DNA from: Physcousia sp015060555
GTDB lineage: Bacteria > Bacteroidota > Bacteroidia > Bacteroidales > Bacteroidaceae
Direction of reading: 5' to 3'
DNA: 64,000 nucleotides
Assembly: GCA_015060555.1 (NCBI GenBank)
Contig: SUYG01000025.1
Coordinates: 55,388 to 119,387 of the forward strand
The notes beneath the pieces are model-generated. The model did no database searches. It was not told where the DNA came from and worked only from the letters and a program-made list of their open reading frames with translations. A program made the translations under genes and the position numbers. Positions 50,739-59,827 of this stretch are shown here, in pieces (positions within the stretch are counted from its first letter, which is position 1; every line of letters starts with the position of its first letter).

Positions 50739-53700
50739 ATGAAACGCTTCTCTCATTTCATCTTCATGGCATTGGGCACCATGCTGTCCCTGAATGCCTC
50801 AGCACAAACCGACGTCACGGCACAGTACCTCACGAATCCGTCGTTCGAGGCGGATGCCGCCAAATGCAACAGCTCCACCGAACTCAAGGAGGGCACGGAA
50901 GGGCTGCGCGGCTGGAACCTCAGCAGCATCACGGGGTGGACCACCACAAGCCCCGGCAAGCAGCTGCTCATCTCAGCCGACTGCGCCACGGACAACGGCT
51001 TCGGAAAGACAGCCATCGCCGACGGCACCTATGCCTTCTATCAGCGCTTCAGCTGGGGCTCCGCCACAGGCACGCTGTCACAGAAGACCACAGCCGCACT
51101 GCCCGCAGGCAAGTACCAGATGACCTTCCGCTACAAGGCGTTTGCCGCTAACGGCGCTGCGTCCTCCTGCACGCCGGAGGTGAGGGCCACGACGACGCTG
51201 GGCTCGGAGAGCTATTCCTTTGAAGCCGGCAGCACGGATATCATGGGTGCCACAAGCTGGAGCACGGGTAAGGTGGTGTTCACGGTAGCAGCTCCAGAGG
51301 CTGTGACGCTGCTCTTCACCAACACCTTCGGCAACGGCGGCAGCTGCATCGCCATCGATGACGTGCGCCTCATCAGCATTCCCGACGACTACGTGGAACC
51401 CACCATCATTGGCGGCAAGGAGACCGATGTGGCGTCGCCCACGGAAGGCGTCATCACGCATGACTTCGTACCTGAGGCCACGATGATGCAGGATCTGCTG
51501 CAGATGCTGACCAACCACCTCACCTATATGAAGAGCCGCTACACGCCCTGCGCATCGCCCACCTCCAAGGGTGAGGACTGTGGCTACTTCAAGGACACTG
51601 AAGGAACTAACAATGATGAGAAGGTGGTGCGCCCAAATGCTGACTTCAGTATGGTGTGTGCCTTCCTCTACAAATATGCTCAAGGCAAGGTGACTCTGCC
51701 CGCAGGAATCACATGGGCTGAAGTGAAAGACATGGCTCTGAAAAGCCTCATCTGGGGCTACAGCAGCCACAATTCCAATAAATTCAAGGTCACCAGCCGC
51801 AATGCCTACTGGGGCAGCACCTCCACATCGCAATATACATGGGAGAGCTCCCTGTGGGCGATGTCGCTCTGCTACTCCGCCCATTTCCTGATGGATGAGC
51901 TGACGGCCGACCAGAAGACCTACATATATAATATGGTGAAGGCCGAATGCAACTACGAGCTCGGACGCAGCATCCCCACGGGCTATGCCGGCGACACGAA
52001 AGCCGAGGAGAACGGTTGGGAGGCTGACATCCTGGCCTGCGCCCTGGGCCTCTACCCCAACGATGCGCTGGCCAGCCAGTGGTTCGACCGTCTGCGTGCG
52101 TTCGCCATCAACAGCTACTCACAGGTGGATGACGCCAATGACCAGACAGTCATCGACCCCGACTACGACCAGAAGACGGTGGCCAGCTACTACCGCGGCC
52201 AGAACCTCTACGACGACTACACGCTGCAGAACCACAACCTGTTCCACACCAGCTATCAGAACGTGGTGCAGCAGGAGCTGGGCGAGGCCCATCTGGCGAT
52301 GTTGCTGTTCCAAGGCGGCGACCCAAAGTGGAAGACCAATGCGCTGATGCACAACCAGCAGCATGTGCAGAGCGACGTGCTGAACTGGCTCGCACTGGCC
52401 GATGGTGAGCTGGCGATGCCCAACGGCAACGACTGGAGCCTGTTCCTCTTCGACCAGATAACCTCCTACTCCACCATGGCCTGCTTCCTGCGCGACAAGA
52501 ACGCCCTGTTGCTGGAGAACATGGCCTATAAGTTCATCAAGGCACGCCAGACGACCACCACCGACGGCTCGTGGCTCCTGCGCTCCGATGTCGGCAGCCG
52601 CCGCATGGGTGTGGAAGCACACCGCGTGATGATGACCTATCTCATGCACTCCGTGGCCTCCACCGCCGACCTGAAGCCCGCCACATGGCAGGAGTTCTGT
52701 GCCGAGTACCAGGATGCCCACCTCTTCAAGAGCCAGAACATCGTGCGCGCTTCCAGCAAGGACCGCTTCGTCACCTTCTCCTGGAGCACGGGGCTGAGCA
52801 GCTACACGGGCTACTTCACCGACACCACGCCCGACCGCAACAAGATTGTCTGCCCCTTCCGCGCCAACAACACGGGTAACTTCCTGGGATGGTACAACGT
52901 CAGCGGCAAGGGCACCAACGCCACACCCGTCGTGAGCGGCATCTACGACCTGAAGGACAACGCCTTCACAATGAACGGACGCATCAACACCAACGATGCC
53001 ACTCTCGAGAACAGCTTCGTGCTGGCAGCTACGCCTGGCAATGCCGTCATATATATGAATAATGTGAAGGGGTTGCAGAGCGGCACCATCACAGGTCGTC
53101 GCGGCGGCATGCTGGCCATCACCACAGATGAGTTCACACGTCCGCAGCGCACCTTGTACTACGCTAACGGCCGCACACAAAGCGACGGTAAGAAGATGGT
53201 GCAGTTCGATGCTGATTGGGCCAACATAGACAACAGCATCGGCGTGGTCACCGTGGGCGGAACCGGCAAGATGGCCTTCGGCGAACAAGCCAACAACAAC
53301 AGCATCCTCTGTTCAAAGTTCTATCCCATGTACTCCGCAAAGAGCGAGAGCTTCACGAAGGGGAAGGTGGTGGACCGTGCGGCTGTCATCTATTACAGTC
53401 AGGTCGATAGCGCTGTCACTAAGACCTTGGCAGCGCAGGCTACCAGCCTCACCGACGCGCTCCCCAACGGTTGGAACGGCCTCGTCTGCGCCGACCCCGA
53501 CGGCACCCGTTACCTCGTCGTTGCCAATCTCGCTGGCGGCAGCAGTAATAAGGCAGAACTGAAGGACCTCACCAGCGACTACGGAGCTCCCGTGCTCACC
53601 ACGGAGACCTTCATCACCGACAGCAAGAGTTCGGCCACCATCGCCCTCGATGAGAACCACTCGCTCATGCAGCCGCTCAAGGTGTTCATCAAGGGTAGCG

Positions 53701-54773
53701 GCATCGCTACCAAGGGTTTCAACCCCTACGATGACCTGCAGTTCTACGTCCGCACATTGGGTGACGAACCGGAGACCATTACCATTACAGCTTTCGTGGA
53801 TGGCAAGACCATCTCCAAGACCGAGACCATTGAGGGCACCGTGGTGGTTCGTCTAGACGGCGAACAGATTCATGCCTACACCGAGGAGTTAGAGCCCTTC
53901 TACTATGAGGACATCACCGAGAACTACATCGTAAACCCGAGCTTCGAGGAGGACATCACGTGGGGCACGACAGGCAACATCACCTTGAACAACGTAGCCT
54001 ATAACCCCTGCTACACACAGTCGGTGAGTGCCGCCAGCAGTAACTTTCCTCAGGTGCTGCCCGTGAAGGGTTGGAAGGCAGAGTCCAACCTTTCTCCTGC
54101 CAGCAAATTTTGCCTCCTCTACTCCATGCCCTACAGCTTCACGCAATACTGTGTCTCGCCCTCTAACGTAGGCAACAGCGCCAGCATCATGGCTGTGCCT
54201 GCTGCGTTTGAGGAGGAAGTGGGCACTCGCTGCCTCAGCATCCTCAATTCCTGGACGATAGGCACAAATGCCATCAGCCAGACCATCCAGATACCTCAGA
54301 GCGGAAGTTTCGCCCTAACCTTTGACCTGCGCTATGACTGCGCCAATGAGAGCCGTCGCACGGCCCCCAACGTGATTGCCACCACCGGAGGTAATGTCAA
54401 CACCCTGCTCTGCGGCGTGGTGGCAGAAGGCAAGGAGTACTACGCCCCTTTTCCCGCTGCGGCCGGCACATGGGAACAGATGACCGTGCCCTTTTTGCTG
54501 TCCTACACAGCTGATATCAAAGATGTCACCCTGCGCCTCGGCCTCCAGACAACGGCCAACCAAGGTGCTGCCAACCAGACACGCATCTATATTGACAATG
54601 TGCGACTGTGGCAGCAGAAGGAAACGGTGCCGGTGGGCATTGGACTCACCCCCGCCCCCTCTCTTTCAAGGGGGGGAGAGGCTGGCGCGGTGTATGACCT
54701 CAGCGGACGCCGGCTGTCCCAGGTTCCACAGAAGGGCATCTTCATCCGCAATGGCCAGAAGCTCATGCGCTGA
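50739..54773 (+). CDS. Large secreted multidomain protein, possible polysaccharide lyase
   Basis: The 1344-residue protein has a signal peptide (1-22). Residues about 28-215 form a carbohydrate-binding-like beta-sandwich (YLTNPSFEAD to IAIDDVRLI), repeated near the C-terminus (about 1065-1285, YIVNPSFEED to IYIDNVRLW). The middle (about 245-620) is helical and Trp/Tyr-rich with NLYDDYTLQNHNLFHTSYQNV, resembling the alpha/alpha toroid of polysaccharide lyases; a beta-rich region follows (about 650-1050). I cannot place the catalytic residues, so the activity is open. The tail VYDLSGRRLSQVPQKGIFIRNG resembles type IX sorting tails, just after a palindromic repeat at 54645-54682. Confidence 0.8.
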   Translation: MKRFSHFIFMALGTMLSLNASAQTDVTAQYLTNPSFEADAAKCNSSTELKEGTEGLRGWNLSSITGWTTTSPGKQLLISADCATDNGFGKTAIADGTYAFYQRFSWGSATGTLSQKTTAALPAGKYQMTFRYKAFAANGAASSCTPEVRATTTLGSESYSFEAGSTDIMGATSWSTGKVVFTVAAPEAVTLLFTNTFGNGGSCIAIDDVRLISIPDDYVEPTIIGGKETDVASPTEGVITHDFVPEATMMQDLLQMLTNHLTYMKSRYTPCASPTSKGEDCGYFKDTEGTNNDEKVVRPNADFSMVCAFLYKYAQGKVTLPAGITWAEVKDMALKSLIWGYSSHNSNKFKVTSRNAYWGSTSTSQYTWESSLWAMSLCYSAHFLMDELTADQKTYIYNMVKAECNYELGRSIPTGYAGDTKAEENGWEADILACALGLYPNDALASQWFDRLRAFAINSYSQVDDANDQTVIDPDYDQKTVASYYRGQNLYDDYTLQNHNLFHTSYQNVVQQELGEAHLAMLLFQGGDPKWKTNALMHNQQHVQSDVLNWLALADGELAMPNGNDWSLFLFDQITSYSTMACFLRDKNALLLENMAYKFIKARQTTTTDGSWLLRSDVGSRRMGVEAHRVMMTYLMHSVASTADLKPATWQEFCAEYQDAHLFKSQNIVRASSKDRFVTFSWSTGLSSYTGYFTDTTPDRNKIVCPFRANNTGNFLGWYNVSGKGTNATPVVSGIYDLKDNAFTMNGRINTNDATLENSFVLAATPGNAVIYMNNVKGLQSGTITGRRGGMLAITTDEFTRPQRTLYYANGRTQSDGKKMVQFDADWANIDNSIGVVTVGGTGKMAFGEQANNNSILCSKFYPMYSAKSESFTKGKVVDRAAVIYYSQVDSAVTKTLAAQATSLTDALPNGWNGLVCADPDGTRYLVVANLAGGSSNKAELKDLTSDYGAPVLTTETFITDSKSSATIALDENHSLMQPLKVFIKGSGIATKGFNPYDDLQFYVRTLGDEPETITITAFVDGKTISKTETIEGTVVVRLDGEQIHAYTEELEPFYYEDITENYIVNPSFEEDITWGTTGNITLNNVAYNPCYTQSVSAASSNFPQVLPVKGWKAESNLSPASKFCLLYSMPYSFTQYCVSPSNVGNSASIMAVPAAFEEEVGTRCLSILNSWTIGTNAISQTIQIPQSGSFALTFDLRYDCANESRRTAPNVIATTGGNVNTLLCGVVAEGKEYYAPFPAAAGTWEQMTVPFLLSYTADIKDVTLRLGLQTTANQGAANQTRIYIDNVRLWQQKETVPVGIGLTPAPSLSRGGEAGAVYDLSGRRLSQVPQKGIFIRNGQKLMR
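54645..54682. repeat. Single palindromic element near the end of the 1344-residue gene
   Basis: CTCACCCCCGCCCCCTCTC then TTTCAAGGGGGGGAGAGG. It encodes LTPAPSLSRGGEAG in frame between the last domain and the sorting-like tail. Confidence 0.7.
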
Positions 54774-54775
54774 CA

Positions 54776-54856
54776 AAACCTGAAACTTGAAACCTGAAAC
54801 CTGAAACCTGAAACTTGAAACCTTAAACCTTAAACTTTAAACTTTAAACTAAACAC
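54776..54856. repeat. GAAACCT and CTTTAAA phrase array before ansA
   Basis: Direct units CCTGAAACCTGAAACC, then CCTTAAACC, then CTTTAAACTTTAAAC fill the gap between the large gene and ansA. No promoter box is visible. Confidence 0.8.
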
Positions 54857-54857
54857 C

Positions 54858-55898
54858 TTGCCCCACACAGGTCGCGTACTTCTCATCTACACCGGCGGCA
54901 CCATCGGCATGGACCGCAACCCCGCCACTGATGCGTTGGAGCCCTTGGACTTCAACCATCTCGTGCAGCGCATGCCTGAGTTGCAGGCCATCCCTGTCGG
55001 CATCGATGTCTATCAGTTCCCTGAGCCCATCGACAGCAGCGACATGAGTCCTCGGCTATGGGCCCGCATCGTGGAGATCATCGTGGGCGGCTATGACCGC
55101 TACGACGGCTTTGTCATCCTCCACGGCACCGACACGATGGCCTTCACGGCTTCGGCCCTCAGCTTCATGCTGGAGAACCTGACGAAGCCCGTCATCCTGA
55201 CCGGTTCGCAGTTGCCCATCAGCCAGTTACGCACCGACGGCAAGGAGAACCTCATCACCAGTATCGAGATAGCTGCTGCACACCATGCCGACGGCACACC
55301 GCGCGTTCCGGAGGTCTGCATCTATTTCAGCGGCAAACTGCTGCGCGGCAACCGCGCCACGAAAATCAACAGCGAGGGCTTCAACGCCTTCGATAGCTTC
55401 AACCTGCCGCCTCTGGCAGACGCAGGTGTTAATATCATCTACCATGAAGGCCTCATCCTGCGCCCTGATTATGAGCGCCCAATGACACCTCACTTCGCCA
55501 TGAATACGGGCGTCGTTGTATTCACACTATTCCCAGGTATTCAAGAGGACACAGTTCGTTATCTCCTCACCATTCCCAATCTGCGGGGTGTCGTGATGCG
55601 GACCTACGGTAGCGGCAATGCGCCCCAGTTGCCCTGGCTCATGGAAATGCTCACGGAAGCCACACAACGCGGCATCGTCATCATCAATATCACACAATGC
55701 GCTGCAGGCCCTGTGCAGATGGCACGCTATAGTGGCGGTTTCCTTCTGAGGAACGCCGGAGTCATTTCTGGCTACGACGGCACTGTTGAATGCGCCATCG
55801 CCAAACTCATGCATTTATTGGCCCACAGCAACGACGCAGAGTTCATTCGGCAACAGATGTGTCGTCCTCTTTGCGGGGAAATCACACTTAACGCGTGA
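54858..55898 (+). CDS. ansA: Type I L-asparaginase
   Basis: The 346-residue amidohydrolase has the nucleophile Thr in RVLLIYTGGTIGM (Thr12) and the second triad region in VILHGTDTMAFTASAL, and a typical C-terminal domain (GSGNAP). It converts asparagine to aspartate and ammonia in the cytoplasm. The start is TTG at 54858: no ATG exists upstream in frame, and the next Met (in TIGM) would remove the active-site Thr. The upstream gap is a phrase array. Confidence 0.93.
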   Translation: MPHTGRVLLIYTGGTIGMDRNPATDALEPLDFNHLVQRMPELQAIPVGIDVYQFPEPIDSSDMSPRLWARIVEIIVGGYDRYDGFVILHGTDTMAFTASALSFMLENLTKPVILTGSQLPISQLRTDGKENLITSIEIAAAHHADGTPRVPEVCIYFSGKLLRGNRATKINSEGFNAFDSFNLPPLADAGVNIIYHEGLILRPDYERPMTPHFAMNTGVVVFTLFPGIQEDTVRYLLTIPNLRGVVMRTYGSGNAPQLPWLMEMLTEATQRGIVIINITQCAAGPVQMARYSGGFLLRNAGVISGYDGTVECAIAKLMHLLAHSNDAEFIRQQMCRPLCGEITLNA

Positions 55899-55948
55899 AA
55901 AGATGATAAATCTTTCTCAAAAATAAGGCGCATTCAAAAGGAAATAAG

Positions 55949-55956
55949 TATATTTG
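55949..55956 (+). promoter_or_regulatory. -7 box of the lplA-gcv genes
   Basis: TATATTTG, 28 bp before the lplA ATG. Confidence 0.7.
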
Positions 55957-55984
55957 CACCCGAAATGCACTTTACCACCTTTAT

Positions 55985-56710
55985 ATGACTTATCTAACAT
56001 TGCCTTTTGAGGAAAACCGACGTCTAAGTTTCTATTTAGCGATGGAAGAGTATGCTGCGCGTCAACTCAACGAAGGCGATGATGTCTTCTTCCTATGGCA
56101 GGTGCAGCCATCGGTCATCTTCGGGCGCAATCAGGTCATTGAGAACGAGGTCAACCTCGACTACTGCCGCGAGCATGGCATCCAGCTCTATCGCCGCAAG
56201 AGCGGCGGCGGCTGTGTCTATGCAGACATGTCGAATGTGATGATGAGTTACATCACCCGTTCCGATGAGGTCGTCACGACCTTCGCCCGCTACATGGAAA
56301 TGGTGTGTAAGATGCTTCGCAAGCTCGGCCTCTCCGCCACGTCCAACGAGAACAACGATGTCCTCATTGACGGCCGTAAGGTGTCGGGCAATGCCTTCTA
56401 CCACATACCCGGACACAGCATCGTGCATGGCACCATGCTCTTCGACACGGACATGGAGCACATGCTCCACACCATCACACCGCCACAGGTGAAGCTCTCG
56501 AAGCACGGCGTGCAGAGCGTGCGTCAGCGCATCACCCTGCTGAAAGAGCATACCGACATCTCCATCGAAGACTTCAAGCACTTCGCCATCAGGCATCTTT
56601 GCCATCAGGAGATACTTCTGACCAATGAGGATGTAAAAGCCATTGAAGTCCTCGAACAAGAATACCTTAACCCCAACTTTATATATGGAAAAGAAAACCT
56701 GTCTCTATGA
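55985..56710 (+). CDS. lplA: Lipoate-protein ligase A family protein
   Basis: This 241-residue BPL/LplA-fold ligase has PSVIFGRNQVIENEVNLDYCREHGIQLYRRKSGGGCVYADMSNVMMSYI, with the RRxSGGG motif that binds lipoyl-AMP, and LIDGRKVSGNAFYHIPG. It attaches scavenged lipoate to the GcvH Lys and other lipoyl domains. The C-terminal accessory domain is short. It is the first gene of the cluster; gcvT starts inside its last codons (56685), so the two are coupled. Confidence 0.92.
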   Translation: MTYLTLPFEENRRLSFYLAMEEYAARQLNEGDDVFFLWQVQPSVIFGRNQVIENEVNLDYCREHGIQLYRRKSGGGCVYADMSNVMMSYITRSDEVVTTFARYMEMVCKMLRKLGLSATSNENNDVLIDGRKVSGNAFYHIPGHSIVHGTMLFDTDMEHMLHTITPPQVKLSKHGVQSVRQRITLLKEHTDISIEDFKHFAIRHLCHQEILLTNEDVKAIEVLEQEYLNPNFIYGKENLSL

Positions 56711-57788
56711 CCGCCATGTGGCACTCGGCGCACTGATGTCGCCCTTCGGCGGATTCATCATGCCCATCCAGTACTCGAACATCACCGATGAGCACAACGC
56801 CGTGCGCCAGCACTGCGGTGTCTTCGATGTCTCGCACATGGGCGAAGTGCGCATCACAGGGCCCGATGCAGAGCGCTACGTGCAGCACATCTTCACCAAT
56901 GATGTCACCAATGCGCCCGTCGGACAAATCTACTATGGGATGATGTGCTACCCCAACGGCGGCACGGTCGATGACCTGCTCGTCTATAAGATGGGCGAGA
57001 ATGATTTCTTCCTCGTCATCAATGCCGCCAATATCGATAAGGATGTCGAGTGGATGCAACAGCAGATGCAGGGCTTCAATATCACCTTCGAGCACCAGAG
57101 CGACTACTACGGCCAGCTCGCCGTGCAAGGTCCCGAGGCTCAGACTGTCGTCGAGGAAGTCCTCGGCCTCCCCTGCGCAGAACTGAAGTTCTACACGGCC
57201 AAGCCCCTTACCGTTCCCGAGGATTCTCCCGAGGGCCCCATTATCATCTCCCGCACCGGCTATACTGGCGAGGATGGTTTCGAGATCTACGGCTCCCACG
57301 AGTTCACGCAGCAGGCATGGGATAAGCTCATGGAGAGCGGACGCTGCAAGCCCTGCGGCCTCGGCTGCCGCGACACACTGCGCTTCGAGGTAGGTCTGCC
57401 GCTCTACGGCGACGAACTCAGCGCCGACATCAGCCCCATCATGGCAGGTCTGGGCATCTTCGTGAAGCTCGACAAACCCGAGTTCATCGGCAAGGAAGCT
57501 CTCGCAGAGCAGAAAGCCAACGGCGTGGCACAGAAGATTGTGGGCATCGAGCTGGCCGACAAAGCCATCCCCCGCCATGGCTACCCTGTCCTCACACCCG
57601 AAGGCGAGGCCGTGGGTGAGGTTACGACCGGTTACCACTGCCTCAGCGTCGATAAGAGCGTCTGCATGGCACTCGTCAAAGCCGACTATGCCAAGCTCGG
57701 CACACCCTTACAGGTGCAGATTCGCAAGAAGGTGTTCCCCGGCGTGGTGGTGAAGAAGCAATTCTATAACAAGAGTTATAAGAAATAA
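56685..57788 (+). CDS. gcvT: Glycine cleavage system T protein (aminomethyltransferase)
   Basis: From the ATG at 56685 the protein has 367 residues: DRHVALGALMSPFGGFIMPIQYSNITDEHNAVRQHCGVFDVSHMGEVRI, with the folate-binding core and GRD-like CRDTLRFEVGLPLYGDEL. It releases ammonia from the aminomethyl group on GcvH and passes the methylene to tetrahydrofolate. It overlaps lplA by 26 bp; the earlier in-frame ATG at 56643 lies well inside lplA and is unlikely. Confidence 0.96.
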   Translation: MEKKTCLYDRHVALGALMSPFGGFIMPIQYSNITDEHNAVRQHCGVFDVSHMGEVRITGPDAERYVQHIFTNDVTNAPVGQIYYGMMCYPNGGTVDDLLVYKMGENDFFLVINAANIDKDVEWMQQQMQGFNITFEHQSDYYGQLAVQGPEAQTVVEEVLGLPCAELKFYTAKPLTVPEDSPEGPIIISRTGYTGEDGFEIYGSHEFTQQAWDKLMESGRCKPCGLGCRDTLRFEVGLPLYGDELSADISPIMAGLGIFVKLDKPEFIGKEALAEQKANGVAQKIVGIELADKAIPRHGYPVLTPEGEAVGEVTTGYHCLSVDKSVCMALVKADYAKLGTPLQVQIRKKVFPGVVVKKQFYNKSYKK

Positions 57789-57958
57789 AGACCCACCCCC
57801 AGCCCCTCCCGCGAGGGAGGGGAGAACCTGCGGGTAGTCAACATTATTATCCTTTGCATTTCATAAACATTAATAATATCTTAAAGAATGACCCTATAAC
57901 CTCTGCCGCTCAAATACATTCTACTCTCTCCCTAAAGGGGGAGCGGGGAGGGGGTCCG
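57789..57958. repeat. Composite palindromic element between gcvT and gcvH
   Basis: The left arm (57789-57823) is GACCCACCCCCAGCCCCTCC plus a CCCTCCC/GGGAGGG hairpin. The right arm (57922-57958) has CTCTCCCT then GGGGGAGCGGGGAGGGGGTCC. The outer ends are roughly inverted around a core of about 95 bp. It fills nearly the whole gcvT-gcvH gap. Confidence 0.75.
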
Positions 57959-57964
57959 TTACTT

Positions 57965-58345
57965 ATGGCAAACTTTGAATCAGGACTCTATTACAGTGAG
58001 TCACACGAGTACGTTCGCGTAGAAGGCGAATTTGGTTACATTGGTATTTCTGACTATGCTCAGCACGCACTGGGCAATGTCGTATATGTCGATATGCCCG
58101 AGGTGGACGACGAAGTCACCGCAGGCGAAGAGTTCGGCGCCGTGGAGAGCGTGAAGGCCGCCAGCGATCTGATAGCTCCCGTCAGCGGCACCGTCGTGGA
58201 AATCAACGAAGCTCTCGAAGATGAGCCCGAACTCCTCAACAAGGACGCTTTCGGCAACTGGATTATCAAGGTTCAGCTCTCCGACCCGTCCGAGCTCGAC
58301 AACCTCATGGACGTGGAGGCATACAAGAAGCATTGCGCAGAGTAA
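57965..58345 (+). CDS. gcvH: Glycine cleavage system H protein
   Basis: From the ATG at 57965 the protein has 126 residues: SGLYYSESHEYVRVEGEFGYIGISDYAQHALGNVVYVDMPEVDDEV and the lipoylation site Lys64 in GAVESVKAASD. It shuttles the aminomethyl intermediate between P, T and L proteins. An in-frame ATG at 57854 would add residues encoded by the repeat element and is not used in the family. Confidence 0.97.
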   Translation: MANFESGLYYSESHEYVRVEGEFGYIGISDYAQHALGNVVYVDMPEVDDEVTAGEEFGAVESVKAASDLIAPVSGTVVEINEALEDEPELLNKDAFGNWIIKVQLSDPSELDNLMDVEAYKKHCAE

Positions 58346-58360
58346 TTTTATTCAACACAA

Positions 58361-58457
58361 CGAATTAAACGAATTATTCCACATTCATCTTTTGGATGTA
58401 CTCTTTTCTGTACGTATTCATCATATGAGAGGCAATGAATAATTCGTTTAATTCGCT
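58361..58457. repeat. Perfect inverted arms between gcvH and gcvPA
   Basis: CGAATTAAACGAATTATTC at 58362-58380 is matched by GAATAATTCGTTTAATTCG at 58437-58455, enclosing 56 bp. A further AATTCGCTGTAATTCGCTG phrase follows to 58469. No gene is visible. Confidence 0.85.
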
Positions 58458-58483
58458 GTAATTCGCTGTAAAAAAGAAAAAGT

Positions 58484-59827
58484 ATGTTTAAGTATTTTCC
58501 ACATACCGAAGAAGATCTGCAGGAGATGTTGAAGGTGACAGGCGTGTCGTCTGTCCACGACCTCTTCGCCGACGTGCCCGAGGCTGCACGCTTCAAGCGT
58601 GACTACAACCTGCCCGATGCGCTCTCCGAGACCGACCTGCGCCTCTTCTTCGAGCAACTGACACACCCGCTGAACACCCAACAGCTCATCTGCTTCGCCG
58701 GTGCCGGGTGCTACGACCACTACGCTCCCAGCGTGGTACAGAACATCATCCAGCGCAGCGAGTTCCTGACCTCCTACACCCCATATCAGGCTGAGATCTC
58801 GCAGGGCACGCTGCACTACATCTTCGAATATCAGTCGATGGTTGCCGAACTCACGGGCATGGACATCTCCAACGCCTCGATGTACGACGGCGCCACCGCC
58901 ACTGCCGAGGCCATGATGATGGCTTGGGGCAATGCCAAGAAGGCCACACGCGTGCTCATCAGCGAGACCCTCGACCCGAAGGTGCGCCGCGTCGTCGAGA
59001 CCTACGCTCACTTCCACGGTGTGCCCCTCCAGCTCATCCCCGCCAAGAACGGCACCCTCGACCGCGAAGCGCTCAACAAGGAGCTGGCCGAAGGCGGCGT
59101 GGCTGGTGTCATAGTGCAGCAGCCGAACTACTATGGCATCGTGGAAGACTACACAGGCATCGCTGATGCCATCCATGAGCAGAAGGGCATCTTCGTCGTC
59201 AATGCCAACCCCAGCGACCTCGCCATCTTGAAGACACCGGGTGAGTGGGGTGCTGACGTGGCTGTCGGCGAAGGCCAGAGCCTCGGCATCCCCATGACCT
59301 TCGGCGGTCCTGGCGTAGGCTTCATGGCTTGCACCGAGAAACTCATCCGCAAGATGCCCGGGCGTATCGTGGGACAAACCCTCGACAACCGCGGCCAGCG
59401 CGCCTTCGTGCTCACCTTGCAAGCCCGCGAACAGCACATCCGTCGTCAGAAGGCGACCTCTAATATCTGTTCCAACCAGAGTCTCATGGCACTCTACGTG
59501 ACCATCTACCTCTCGCTCATGGGCAAGGAAGGTCTGCGCGAGGTGGCTGAGATGAGCTATGCCAACGCCCACAGTCTCCACGACAAGCTCCTGACCACGG
59601 GTAAGTTCAAAGACACCTTCCCCGGCCAGCCCTTCTTCAACGAGTTCTGTGTTGACTATGACGGCGACATCGATGCCCTGATGGCTGAAGCCACCGAATG
59701 CGGCTACCTCGCAGGTGTGAAAGTGGGCGAGAAGACGCTCATGCTGGCCGTCACCGAGCAACGCACACCCGAGGAGATTGATGAGTTAGTGGAAATCTTA
59801 AAAGAACATAAGGAGGTACGAGCATGA
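58484..59827 (+). CDS. gcvPA: Glycine dehydrogenase (decarboxylating) subunit 1
   Basis: The 447-residue N-terminal half of P protein (YFPHTEEDLQEMLKVTGVSSVHDLFADVP, CYDHYAPSVVQNII, PYQAEISQGTLHYIFEYQSMVAELTGMDISNASMYDGATA) completes the PLP enzyme together with GcvPB. It decarboxylates glycine and transfers the aminomethyl group to GcvH. The two-subunit form is typical of many Bacteroidota-adjacent and Gram-positive lineages. Its stop overlaps the gcvPB start by 4 bp. No repeat insertion was found in it. Confidence 0.95.
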   Translation: MFKYFPHTEEDLQEMLKVTGVSSVHDLFADVPEAARFKRDYNLPDALSETDLRLFFEQLTHPLNTQQLICFAGAGCYDHYAPSVVQNIIQRSEFLTSYTPYQAEISQGTLHYIFEYQSMVAELTGMDISNASMYDGATATAEAMMMAWGNAKKATRVLISETLDPKVRRVVETYAHFHGVPLQLIPAKNGTLDREALNKELAEGGVAGVIVQQPNYYGIVEDYTGIADAIHEQKGIFVVNANPSDLAILKTPGEWGADVAVGEGQSLGIPMTFGGPGVGFMACTEKLIRKMPGRIVGQTLDNRGQRAFVLTLQAREQHIRRQKATSNICSNQSLMALYVTIYLSLMGKEGLREVAEMSYANAHSLHDKLLTTGKFKDTFPGQPFFNEFCVDYDGDIDALMAEATECGYLAGVKVGEKTLMLAVTEQRTPEEIDELVEILKEHKEVRA

